NCBI GenBank assembly: GCA_020052975.1
Contig: JAGVOC010000168.1
Coordinates: 1-41,400 of the forward strand
Origin: Desulfobacterales bacterium
Lineage (GTDB): Bacteria > Desulfobacterota > Desulfobacteria > Desulfobacterales > RPRI01
Reading direction: 5' to 3'
Length of the DNA stretch: 41,400 nucleotides
The notes beneath the pieces were generated by a model. The model saw only the letters and a program-made list of their open reading frames with translations, searched no databases and was not told the origin of the DNA. The position numbers were made by a program, and so were the translations under genes. This document shows, one piece after another, positions 24,820 to 32,903 of the stretch (positions are counted from its first letter, which is position 1; every line of letters begins with the position of its first letter).

Positions 24820-26211
24820 TTATCTCCCGGGAATAAACGTATCTGTTTTTGATAAGTCAATGTTTGACAAATATTTTTTATTAGCCAAAATTTTCTTAAA
24901 ACCTTTAACAATATCATCCATATCGCTAATAGTATTTGGCCAGCCGATCTGGAAAAAACCTAAATACTCTTTGTTCTGCAACCTTTTTGCGTTAGGCAAT
25001 TCAGGAATGGAATATTTCCCTCTTCCTTTATATAAATGACATGCAAAAGGACAATGATTGTTTCCATAAGCCAGTTGTCTTTGAAATAAAGGGTTATCCG
25101 ACATAAGCCTTGAAACTCCACATGCCACCGGTATCCCTTCTGAACGAAGCACATGTGCCACAATATTTCTATGTATTTTCGAGTTCTTGCTCAACCAACG
25201 AAATCCAGCCGTATAGGGGGAATATGATTCCAAATGGGTTATTCTTTGAGGTATAATGAATTCACCAAATTCATGTACAAGTTGATCGACTAAATAGGTG
25301 TAATTTTCCTTTCTTACCTTATTCAAGTGAGGAAGATGATCCAACTGAATAACACCTATCTCGGCCAGCAACTCAACCAGTCTGAAATTATATCCAATGG
25401 CATTGGTCACTAAATCATCTGTGGAGTTCTGATCCGGTATAGCTTCACCATGATTCCTGATAAGCCTGCATTTCACAGCTATGCTACTATCATGGGTAAC
25501 GACTATTCCTCCTTCACCAGTCATTATATTTTTAGGTTCATTCAAGGAAAAAACGCCTACATCACCATGAGTACCCAGATATTTGTCACCATATAACATG
25601 AGAGGTGATTGAGAAGCATCTTCAATCACTTTAAGCTTTTTGCTCTTCGCGATTGACATTATTGCATCCAACTCACCGGCATTACTGTTCCAATGAATGG
25701 GCATAATTGCTTTGGTGGATTGTGTAACCGCTTTTTCAGCAGCATCAGGAGACAGACAGAACGTATCCAGATCAATATCGGCAAACACAGGGATTGCATT
25801 GGCAAGAACAATAGAAGTTGCAGAGGCTGTAAATGAAAAAGGAGCGCATATAACTTCATCTCCGGGGCCTATACCAATGGCCATAATTGCGGCTATTAGC
25901 CCTGATGTTGCCGAATTTACCGCTATGGAATAATCTACGCCATGACACTTCGACCATTTACTCTCAAGCTTTCTCACGCTGGGACCGCCAAGGAAGGTTA
26001 CAGAATCGTCTATTTTTTCGACTTGAAAACTTTTAAGCCCCATAATTTCGTTTGTGCCCGGTACCAGAGATCCAATAAATCTTGTCAGCCTGCCTTCACG
26101 CATTAATGAAGAAACGTTTTCAATCATTTCTTCTGTTATAAATGGCATGGACCTGAATTCGGTGGTCCTGACTGGATTTCCGCCATCGATGGCTAATTTA
26201 TTATTCTTCAT
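24820..26211 (-). CDS. DegT/DnrJ/EryC1/StrS family aminotransferase
   Basis: A 463-residue PLP enzyme, longer than the usual 370-400 residues because of an N-terminal extension and a loop before the core. PLP-binding features are NSATSGLIAAIMA, APFSFTASAT, VIEDASQSP and the Schiff-base lysine in FSLNEPKNIMTGEGG. The lysine is present, so it should be a true aminotransferase placing an amino group on a keto sugar. A C-terminal stretch with several Cys and His (about residues 385-412) is unusual. It overlaps the Gfo/Idh gene by 4 bp; that dehydrogenase may supply its keto substrate. Confidence 0.87.
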   Translation of the reverse strand: MKNNKLAIDGGNPVRTTEFRSMPFITEEMIENVSSLMREGRLTRFIGSLVPGTNEIMGLKSFQVEKIDDSVTFLGGPSVRKLESKWSKCHGVDYSIAVNSATSGLIAAIMAIGIGPGDEVICAPFSFTASATSIVLANAIPVFADIDLDTFCLSPDAAEKAVTQSTKAIMPIHWNSNAGELDAIMSIAKSKKLKVIEDASQSPLMLYGDKYLGTHGDVGVFSLNEPKNIMTGEGGIVVTHDSSIAVKCRLIRNHGEAIPDQNSTDDLVTNAIGYNFRLVELLAEIGVIQLDHLPHLNKVRKENYTYLVDQLVHEFGEFIIPQRITHLESYSPYTAGFRWLSKNSKIHRNIVAHVLRSEGIPVACGVSRLMSDNPLFQRQLAYGNNHCPFACHLYKGRGKYSIPELPNAKRLQNKEYLGFFQIGWPNTISDMDDIVKGFKKILANKKYLSNIDLSKTDTFIPGR

Positions 26212-27263
26212 AATATTTCTCGCAGTAATGAATATATCGGTAAATTACCTGTGGAATCTGATTTGTATATTAAGTTAACCAATTCCAATGATTTCAGTGC
26301 TTCTTTAGCAGGGAATTTAGGTTCCTTCCTGTTTTCGATGCAATTTAAGATATCGAGATAGGCGTTAACTACTCTCTCACTTTTGCTATCATTAGCTCTG
26401 GTATAATCAATGGCAAGTTCATCCAACCCTTTGTGTTGTGGACTCTCTCTGAATTTATATACTTCATATCTCATATCATCATCCAGTATCCGAAGCCTGC
26501 CCTTAGTGCACTGGATATCGAGTTCGAAAAAATGGTTCTTTTGGGATTCACCGGTGGCTTTTACAAAACTGATAATACCATTCTTATGTTTGATAAGAGC
26601 AATACCTCCAAAATCTTTTTCACCATGAACAACTCTAATATTATTAATCCTGTCAATGTGTCCCACGCAGGAAAAGACATCGCCTCCAAAATAGATAAGC
26701 ATATCAAGCATATGGCTGGAATTCATATATAGAGCAGTATCAGTATAAGCAACGATTGTCTCGATTCTCCCTAATTCGCCACTTTCCAATAGACTCTTAC
26801 ATTCAGCATAAAATTCATCCCATCTCCGCGCATAATTGACAATTAGCAGTTTCCCCGATTCTTCTGCTTTCTTCACAAGTTCAATACTTTGTAATAGATC
26901 AAAAGTAATCGGCTTTTCACAAAATATTACCTTTACGTCGCTTGACAAGGCTAAGAGCACATTTTCATAATGAGTTTTTGTTGGAGTAGCTATAACCAGG
27001 ATATCAATTTGCTCCTTATGCAACATTTCTTGCAAATCAAGATATTGCACTGGAACTTTCCATCTCCCAGTAAATGTTCTTAGACGGTTTTCATCTCTAT
27101 CACAGCAGGCCGTGAGCTCAAACTGTTTAACCATGCTGATTGCTTTTGCATGGCCATAAATATGTCGCTTTTTAGCATCATCATCAATATCCCCTGCAAC
27201 AGTGCCGCAACCAACAATTGCTACACGTCTTTTATCCATACTTTGTGAATCAGTCCCATTCAT
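26208..27263 (-). CDS. Gfo/Idh/MocA family oxidoreductase
   Basis: A 351-residue NAD(P)-dependent oxidoreductase. The Rossmann loop is VAIVGCGTVAGDIDDD, the family motif is VIFCEKPITFD, and YARRWDEFY and SSHMLDMLIYFGG represent the substrate region. The frame starts at 27263 and overlaps the NeuB-like gene by 14 bp; an ATG at 27239, right before KRRVAIVG, may be the true start. It lies between synthase and aminotransferase genes and may oxidise a hydroxyl to the ketone used by the aminotransferase. Confidence 0.87.
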   Translation of the reverse strand: MNGTDSQSMDKRRVAIVGCGTVAGDIDDDAKKRHIYGHAKAISMVKQFELTACCDRDENRLRTFTGRWKVPVQYLDLQEMLHKEQIDILVIATPTKTHYENVLLALSSDVKVIFCEKPITFDLLQSIELVKKAEESGKLLIVNYARRWDEFYAECKSLLESGELGRIETIVAYTDTALYMNSSHMLDMLIYFGGDVFSCVGHIDRINNIRVVHGEKDFGGIALIKHKNGIISFVKATGESQKNHFFELDIQCTKGRLRILDDDMRYEVYKFRESPQHKGLDELAIDYTRANDSKSERVVNAYLDILNCIENRKEPKFPAKEALKSLELVNLIYKSDSTGNLPIYSLLREIL

Positions 27264-28098
27264 ATTTTCTAATTTTAGCCTTAGCCTTTTTTTCTTCCTC
27301 GGATATCCTCTTGATACTGTCTCCCATTGCCGATTCGATCGCCCTGATATATTTTACCAGTCTCCAGAACCCCATAATCTCAATAGAGGCTGCCTGGTCA
27401 GAGCCATACATAGCGTGGTCAAGGGTTATGTGCCGTTCTATTGAGGTTGCCCCTAAGGCAGCCGCAGCACAGGAAACTATTAGTCCTACTTCATGGCCAC
27501 TGTATCCAACTTTACAGCTAAACCTTTCACGTAACGTTTGAATTATCCTGAGATTAGCATCTTCGTCCTTCGTGGGGTAGGTGGAATTACAATGCATAAG
27601 CTCAAAGGGACAATTAGCCTTTCTAAATATATTAACAGCCCTTTCTATTTCTTCCATTGTGCTCATACCCGTGGAAATGAATGTATATTTTTTTTCCTCT
27701 GCAACCATTTCCAACAATTCTCTGCAGGTAAGCATAGCTGAGGCAATCTTATTGTATTTAAGGCTGTACTGTCTTAAAAACATCTGGCTGTCAATATCCC
27801 ATGCCGATGCAAACCAGTAAATGCCTTTTTCTCTGCAATACCTGTCGATTTCATCATATTCTTTTTTGCCGAACTCAAGACCGAGTTTCTGCTCTCTATT
27901 AGTGGTACCCCATGGACTTTCTCTCGGCTTATCCAGTTCTTCTTTTGAATAAACCTTCTCAAGCGTTCGCTTTTGAAACTTTACCGCGTCAGACCCTGAA
28001 AATGCCGCTCCATCAATCAGTTTTTTTGCAATATCTAAATCACCATTATGATTTATCCCGATTTCAGCAATAATGAAAGTAGAATTTGTGTTTTTCAC
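27250..28098 (-). CDS. NeuB/SpsE-like sialic (nonulosonic) acid synthase lacking the SAF domain
   Basis: A 282-residue PEP-condensing synthase. The TIM-barrel features are clear: FIIAEIGINHNGDL, DAVKFQKRTLE, ASAWDIDSQMFL, KIASAMLT, ISTGMSTMEEIE, HCNSTYPT, GYSGHEVG and IERHITLDHAM. NeuB enzymes condense PEP with an aldose such as ManNAc or its 6-phosphate to give a 2-keto-3-deoxy acid. Usual length is about 340 residues with a C-terminal antifreeze-like SAF domain; here the chain stops at IRKYEWD, just after the barrel, so SAF is absent. The gene follows the cytidylyltransferase-phosphatase fusion by 15 bp. The acid formed is unknown; a KDN-like 9-phosphate route would fit the fused phosphatase. 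Confidence 0.87.
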   Translation of the reverse strand: MKNTNSTFIIAEIGINHNGDLDIAKKLIDGAAFSGSDAVKFQKRTLEKVYSKEELDKPRESPWGTTNREQKLGLEFGKKEYDEIDRYCREKGIYWFASAWDIDSQMFLRQYSLKYNKIASAMLTCRELLEMVAEEKKYTFISTGMSTMEEIERAVNIFRKANCPFELMHCNSTYPTKDEDANLRIIQTLRERFSCKVGYSGHEVGLIVSCAAAALGATSIERHITLDHAMYGSDQAASIEIMGFWRLVKYIRAIESAMGDSIKRISEEEKKAKAKIRKYEWD

Positions 28099-28113
28099 GA
28101 AAAACCCTCCCTA

Positions 28114-29283
28114 TTAAAGAATTTTAATCTGATGAAGTATCAAATCCGCCAGCTCCCTGATGACACCATCGCCTCCTGAGTGTTTGAGAACTAATTTGGA
28201 TATTTTCTTAATAGCAGGATGCGCATTAAAAGGGGCGACGGCAATTCCTACAGCATTCATAGCTTCCAAGTCATTGATGTCATTTCCCAGATAGATAACC
28301 CGCGACATCCTATATGAGTGCTGATTGCAGTGCTCCTGCAAAGATTCAAGTTTATTTTTTGTGTTATAGATTGCGGGTAGTCCTACCTTTTTTGCTCTTG
28401 CTTCAACTACTGGATTTGATTCAGTCGATATGATAATCTGTGGTAACCCGCTTTTCTTAATAAGATTGATTGCCAGTCCATCTGAGCGATTGACGATAAC
28501 AGCTTCTGTGCCATCTTGTAGGGTGAATACTTTATTATCTGTCATAACCCCGTCAAAATCATATACAATTAGATCTATATCTTCGGCAGATAAGCTATAT
28601 GTTTTTTTTAGGATGTATTTTTCAAAGTACGACTCACATAGATCTCTGTCAGCTAAATCATCTGCTCTTAATGTCTTCCAAAACTCCATCTCAAAGGTGG
28701 TAATGAAGTTACCAAGTTTATTGTGATTGCGCAGAATTTCAGGCTTAAACACATAAATAGAACTATTCTCAATATAATGTGCTCGGCTTATTCTATGTTC
28801 TACGTCGCAACCGAGGTTGATAAAACCTTCGTCGGTTTTTTCCCAAGTTAATAGGCTCTCCAACTTAACCGAAGAAAAAAGAATGTCAGCTTTATCAGCA
28901 TGGAGCTTTCTCACGGCATCCGTTATATCCTCAGGAGCCCTTAAAGGTGTATTTGCCTGAAGAAAAATTACAATGCCTACTCTCTTGTTTGAATATTTTT
29001 CAATTTCATCAAGTGCATGGAGCATGTTAGACTCATATATCTTATTCATTGATATAGGACTTGCTAGCGTAATCGGCTGCCTGATTCTCACAGCCCCATA
29101 TCTTTCTGCTGTTAGAAGAATCTCATCGTCGTCGGACGTAACATACACCTCATCTACAGATGAGTTTTCTTTGGCTTGAAGAATGGACCATGCGATTAGA
29201 GGTTTACCACAAAAATCCATAATAGCCCATTTAGAAATTCCTTCGGATCTGCCACTTGCCTGTACAATGGAAATGGTCTTCAT
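28114..29283 (-). CDS. Fusion of acylneuraminate cytidylyltransferase-like domain and KdsC-like HAD phosphatase
   Basis: A 389-residue two-domain protein. Residues 1-225 follow the NeuA fold (GKPLIAWSILQAK, VYVTSDDDEIL, FLQANTPLRAPEDI), and residues 235-389 are a HAD phosphatase of the KdsC type (IVYDFDGVMTD with Asp242/Asp244, then IISTESNP, YLGNDINDLEAM and KHSGGDGVIREL). The usual ARGGSKGIPRKN loop is QASGRSEGISKWA here: the arginine is displaced and the Lys-Asn pair is Trp-Ala, so activity of the first domain is uncertain. The phosphatase suggests a phosphorylated ulosonic acid, as in KDN-9-phosphate pathways. It is the first gene of module B. Confidence 0.87.
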   Translation of the reverse strand: MKTISIVQASGRSEGISKWAIMDFCGKPLIAWSILQAKENSSVDEVYVTSDDDEILLTAERYGAVRIRQPITLASPISMNKIYESNMLHALDEIEKYSNKRVGIVIFLQANTPLRAPEDITDAVRKLHADKADILFSSVKLESLLTWEKTDEGFINLGCDVEHRISRAHYIENSSIYVFKPEILRNHNKLGNFITTFEMEFWKTLRADDLADRDLCESYFEKYILKKTYSLSAEDIDLIVYDFDGVMTDNKVFTLQDGTEAVIVNRSDGLAINLIKKSGLPQIIISTESNPVVEARAKKVGLPAIYNTKNKLESLQEHCNQHSYRMSRVIYLGNDINDLEAMNAVGIAVAPFNAHPAIKKISKLVLKHSGGDGVIRELADLILHQIKIL

Positions 29284-29356
29284 ATTTCGATTAGCTATAA
29301 GTTTTGGGTTTAATATAGTTCTTTACTAAATTGCTTCTCCACTGTAAAAAATTGAG

Positions 29357-30688
29357 CTATTTATGATTCGGACTCCATGCGGCACGAAAGCGATACCATA
29401 CTAGAACCATCATGGGAACTATAACAATGTTTACTCCGAGGTAGCCCGCTCCAACTCCCATTGCTGAAAAATATTTCCCCAAAATCACGGTTGAAAGACA
29501 AGACAATGCCCCGGCTAAAACAGATAAAAAAAGTAGAGGTTCTTGCTTGTGAGCCCTCATGTACAGAGACATAGGAAATGCAATTGCTGCTATAACTGTG
29601 GCCAATAGAAAAAGAGCCAAAGGCAGAGGTGGTAGAACCCGTGTTGCAATTGAAAATCCGTACTCGTAAAGAATGTAAACTAAACCCCAGATCATCATTG
29701 CGGTTAGGCATGCAAGGCCAAGTGTGATCGTCATCAACCGCCAGAAGAGTCTATTGAGCGATGAATAGTCACGGCGCGCAACGAATATACCGAAAAGCGG
29801 TATCTTAGGTGCGAGCCATGCCGAAATAAAATTCTCAAGAGCAGCAACTAAACCCCAAGCCATTCCCATTTGACCCGCTATAACCGGACCATGATAATGG
29901 AATAATATCGGCGTAAATAATGAACCCTGAAAATAACCGCCAATTCGACTCAATGCAACTCGCCATTGCAGAGGGAAAATATCTGAGGACCATTTCATTC
30001 GGGGCCCCACAGGATGTGAGAAAAATAGAGATTTGAAAAATGGACAGTAATTTTTAAGGATAAGTGTGCCGATACATATCAAACTGACCAAACTCGATAT
30101 GGGAGCGGTCCAAAGTCCAGCCCCTGATAAAATCGCTATCCATGCTGATAGACTTGCTCCGATCGCGAAAATAAGCCTGAAATAATATGTCTTAGATACC
30201 TGATTGCAGCCTTCGAGGAGCGATAAAAATGGCAACACACATAGGTGCAATCCTGTAATGACACACAAGATAAGCCAAGGCATTTTCCAGTCAACAGTTA
30301 CATTGGGGGAATGTGAAAAAAAAATGTAACCGCCAATTCCCAACAGCAGTACAAGCAAAATACTGGCCGTTATGTACCATTTTGTGGCAATATGCGCCAA
30401 GCTGACCAATCGTGAAAAAGAATCTGTTTTTCCAACAATAAAGCCCTTTTTGTTCAACTCAAGGTTGGACCATTCGTGACTGGCAAACTGTACAATAACC
30501 ACGCTTAGACTTAATTCCGCAAAGGTCTGAAGTGCAAGAAGAGATGCGAATGAATAATAATATCCCTGTATTTCGGGTGTAAATCTTGTCGCGATAAGTA
30601 GTGCGGAGATAGGACCAACAACAAATCCCCAACCTCTGGCCAGGATTGCAAAAAATACAGCTCGATCAACTTCAGCCTTCTTTGCCAA
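29357..30688 (-). CDS. wzx: Polysaccharide flippase (Wzx-like, MOP superfamily)
   Basis: A 443-residue membrane protein with about twelve hydrophobic helices, flipping the lipid-linked repeat across the inner membrane. It starts with ARGWGFVVGPISALLIA and GYYYSFASLLALQTFAEL, as in MOP-type oligosaccharide transporters; SRIGGYFQGSLFTPILF in the middle and paired arginine/lysine loops fit the topology. The first codon is TTG at 30688 with a poor ribosome binding site; the frame is open upstream but offers no ATG. A 287-bp gap with a candidate promoter lies before it, so it may begin a new transcription unit serving modules B and C. Confidence 0.87.
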   Translation of the reverse strand: MAKKAEVDRAVFFAILARGWGFVVGPISALLIATRFTPEIQGYYYSFASLLALQTFAELSLSVVIVQFASHEWSNLELNKKGFIVGKTDSFSRLVSLAHIATKWYITASILLVLLLGIGGYIFFSHSPNVTVDWKMPWLILCVITGLHLCVLPFLSLLEGCNQVSKTYYFRLIFAIGASLSAWIAILSGAGLWTAPISSLVSLICIGTLILKNYCPFFKSLFFSHPVGPRMKWSSDIFPLQWRVALSRIGGYFQGSLFTPILFHYHGPVIAGQMGMAWGLVAALENFISAWLAPKIPLFGIFVARRDYSSLNRLFWRLMTITLGLACLTAMMIWGLVYILYEYGFSIATRVLPPLPLALFLLATVIAAIAFPMSLYMRAHKQEPLLFLSVLAGALSCLSTVILGKYFSAMGVGAGYLGVNIVIVPMMVLVWYRFRAAWSPNHK

Positions 30689-30975
30689 TAATTGGATTTT
30701 ATGTTTAAAATTAGAAAAAATAACTACTGTCCCAATGTTATGATCTGTGATTTTGTAATCTTATTTTGGTTTTACAGAAAAATATCAAGAAACCAGAAGA
30801 GCAAGGTTTACTAACATTCTCAAAGATCCCTGAGATCATCTCTGCAGAGAATATTTAAAAAAACAGGGAAATCCAACAATCAAATCATTAAAAACACCTA
30901 AAAAAAACCTTCTATGGAGATGAGTATAGCATTATCTGTCGAAGATTGAAAGAAGAAGTACTTTCATGGTTGCCA
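30689..30975. other. Non-coding gap before the flippase gene
   Basis: The 287 bases between the methyltransferase stop and the flippase start are AT-rich and hold no convincing gene on either strand; short open stretches on the plus strand match nothing I recognise. This is the longest gap inside the locus apart from the MITE region, so it is the most likely place for an internal promoter or a lost gene. No strong terminator hairpin is evident. Confidence 0.5.
30923..30931 (-). promoter_or_regulatory. Candidate extended -10 promoter upstream of wzx
   Basis: On the minus strand TGCTATACT reads as an extended -10 element (TG-n-TATACT, one mismatch to TATAAT). The hexamer 17 bases upstream is TTTCAA, a weak -35. 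It lies about 240 bases before the flippase TTG start and 50 bases after the methyltransferase stop. This is pattern matching only. Confidence 0.3.
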
Positions 30976-31596
30976 CTAGACCTTTACCTCCGCCCGATGT
31001 ATTCGGATTATGTCGTTACTGACGGACATCACGGAAGTAGAGCACATCGTTGAAACCAACTGTTCCACTTCCTGCAAAGTCGGGTAGTCATTAGCCCCGG
31101 CAAAGTTGCGCGCATCGTCGATTAGAATCACGTGCTGCGGTGCGAGCGGATGCGATAGAATATGGCGTAGTTCTTGCAGTATTGGCGTTTCAAACGCTTC
31201 CTTTGCTGTAATACCACCAGAATAATGTGCATCCAGCCAAAACAAACACGCATGCTGGATTTGACTCAGAATCCTTGGTATTATGACAGCGCTATCCCCC
31301 TGAAACAATACGATGTGATCAAACCGCCTGAACTTGTTCTTTGCACGTTGATACAGCTTTTCATCCAATTCAACCGAGTAAATCTGTCTGAACTCTCTCT
31401 TAACCGCATTGACCATGAAGCCCAGATAAGTTCCAGTCTCAATTAGGGTAGAAATCGAGAACCTGGCAGCGTAAAACAACACGACCTTTTGCTTGACTAT
31501 ATGGGGCGTAATTCCTGTCCCCTTCAATCTCCACAAAAGCAATTCGGTGAGTTGTCGTAAATAAACAACGACATCATAGACAAAAGTGTTCTTCAA
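30976..31596 (-). CDS. Class I SAM methyltransferase-like protein
   Basis: A 206-residue protein with the pattern LIETGTYLGFMVNAVK (SAM loop), IYSVELDEKLYQRAKNKF (acidic ribose-binding residue), FQGDSAVIIPRIL, LFWLDAHYSGG and VILIDDARNF. This is a small Rossmann methyltransferase type often found in polysaccharide loci and sometimes filed near FkbM or MtfA-like proteins. It closes module A and is separated by 85 bp from the ColD-like gene. Candidate acceptors are hydroxyls of the module A sugar. The exact role is unproven. Confidence 0.78.
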   Translation of the reverse strand: MKNTFVYDVVVYLRQLTELLLWRLKGTGITPHIVKQKVVLFYAARFSISTLIETGTYLGFMVNAVKREFRQIYSVELDEKLYQRAKNKFRRFDHIVLFQGDSAVIIPRILSQIQHACLFWLDAHYSGGITAKEAFETPILQELRHILSHPLAPQHVILIDDARNFAGANDYPTLQEVEQLVSTMCSTSVMSVSNDIIRIHRAEVKV

Positions 31597-31681
31597 ATAT
31601 TTTTTAATTATCTTGATGGAGTTGCCCCTATTAAACTGGACAATATGCTAACATGTTCATCGCTTGTATCACCCAGAGCCC

Positions 31682-32863
31682 TCACAGATTATTCAGTAGT
31701 TGGCACAACGCCTCAATTTTTTCCTCTTCTAGCCCTGGATAATTTCCAATATACCAACCGAAAAAATGAACATGATTCACATTCGGATAGTGCTCAAATT
31801 CATTGCCCATGATTTTACGCAAGTACGGTTGGCGCAATTGGTTGCCGCCGCCGGATAGCCCGCGGCGGAATTCGACACAGTGTTGTCGTAACGACTGCTC
31901 GACCCGGTCGCGCAGTGCCGTATCAGGCTTGTTGAGCACCAGAGTAAAGGCATAATTACAACTGCCTTCGACTGCAAAATCGGTCTGGTATTGGGTCGGG
32001 TCAAGACGCGAGAGAAACAAATCGAGATTTCGCCTGCGTATCTTGTTGTTCTCATCCAGCCTCTTGAGCTGTGAACGGCCAATCACCGCGCCAATCTCAG
32101 TAGGTCGTACATTGTAAGCGGGGAAGGCAAAGATAAAGTCTGGATTCAGATCAGGATGATTTGTTATGTATGAGCGCCTGATTTCGTCTAACGTCGCTTC
32201 GCGCACCATACCGTGTGAGCGAAACATGCGAACAGTTTCATAGACAGCACGATCGTTGGTGCATATCACTCCGCCTTCGATGGTGCTCATGTGGTGGGCA
32301 TAATAGAATGAAAAATTGGAGATAAGTCCGTATGTGCCAAGTTTGCGCCCATTGAAGGTCGCACCGTGCGACTCGCACACATCCTCAATCAAGGGGATGT
32401 TACGGCGCTTCAGTTCATCCAATAGTTGCTGTGTGAGGGCATTGTAGCCAAGGATATGCGTAATAAATACAGCGCGGGTGTTGGGGTTGAGCCTGGCCAA
32501 TACCTGCGCCGTATCCATTCCTAACGTGCGTCGGTTAATATCTACAAAAACAGGTGTAAATCCGTTTTGGAGAACTGCGGCAATGTCGGACACCCAAGTT
32601 AGGGGTGGAACAACAACCTCTCCTGTCCCGAACATCTCTTTTAGCGCGGTCATGGTCAGGAGGTTGGCTGAAGCGCCAGAATTAACAAAAACGCTGTATT
32701 TGACGCCAAGCCACTCGGACCATTCACGCTCAAAGGCAAGCGTCTGCTTCGAGTGGGTCAACGCCGGATCGTCTTGTGATAAGTAGGCAATGACCGCATC
32801 CAGGTCGGTGCGGGTAATATTGTTTTTCATCAAAGGCAAGTTCAGGTTCTGTTCGGTTATCAT
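31682..32863 (-). CDS. DegT-family PLP enzyme with His in place of the catalytic Lys (ColD/RfbH-like 3-dehydratase)
   Basis: A 393-residue aspartate-aminotransferase-fold protein. Cofactor features NSGASANLLTM, PPLTWVSDIAA and IEDVCESHGA are present, but the Schiff-base position reads FSFYYAHHMSTIEGG, with His-His where aminotransferases have Lys. In ColD and RfbH this exchange turns the enzyme into a PMP-dependent C3-dehydratase of 4-keto-6-deoxy sugars. It lies next to a GDP-fucose-synthase-like gene, suggesting GDP-4-keto-3,6-dideoxymannose or an analogue. The start chosen is ATG 32863, with GGAG nine bases upstream; the frame also has a TTG at 32878. Confidence 0.85.
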   Translation of the reverse strand: MITEQNLNLPLMKNNITRTDLDAVIAYLSQDDPALTHSKQTLAFEREWSEWLGVKYSVFVNSGASANLLTMTALKEMFGTGEVVVPPLTWVSDIAAVLQNGFTPVFVDINRRTLGMDTAQVLARLNPNTRAVFITHILGYNALTQQLLDELKRRNIPLIEDVCESHGATFNGRKLGTYGLISNFSFYYAHHMSTIEGGVICTNDRAVYETVRMFRSHGMVREATLDEIRRSYITNHPDLNPDFIFAFPAYNVRPTEIGAVIGRSQLKRLDENNKIRRRNLDLFLSRLDPTQYQTDFAVEGSCNYAFTLVLNKPDTALRDRVEQSLRQHCVEFRRGLSGGGNQLRQPYLRKIMGNEFEHYPNVNHVHFFGWYIGNYPGLEEEKIEALCQLLNNL

Positions 32864-32903
32864 TTGCAATAGCTCCAAATAGCTCTTTTCTTTTTCGTCA
32901 TAA

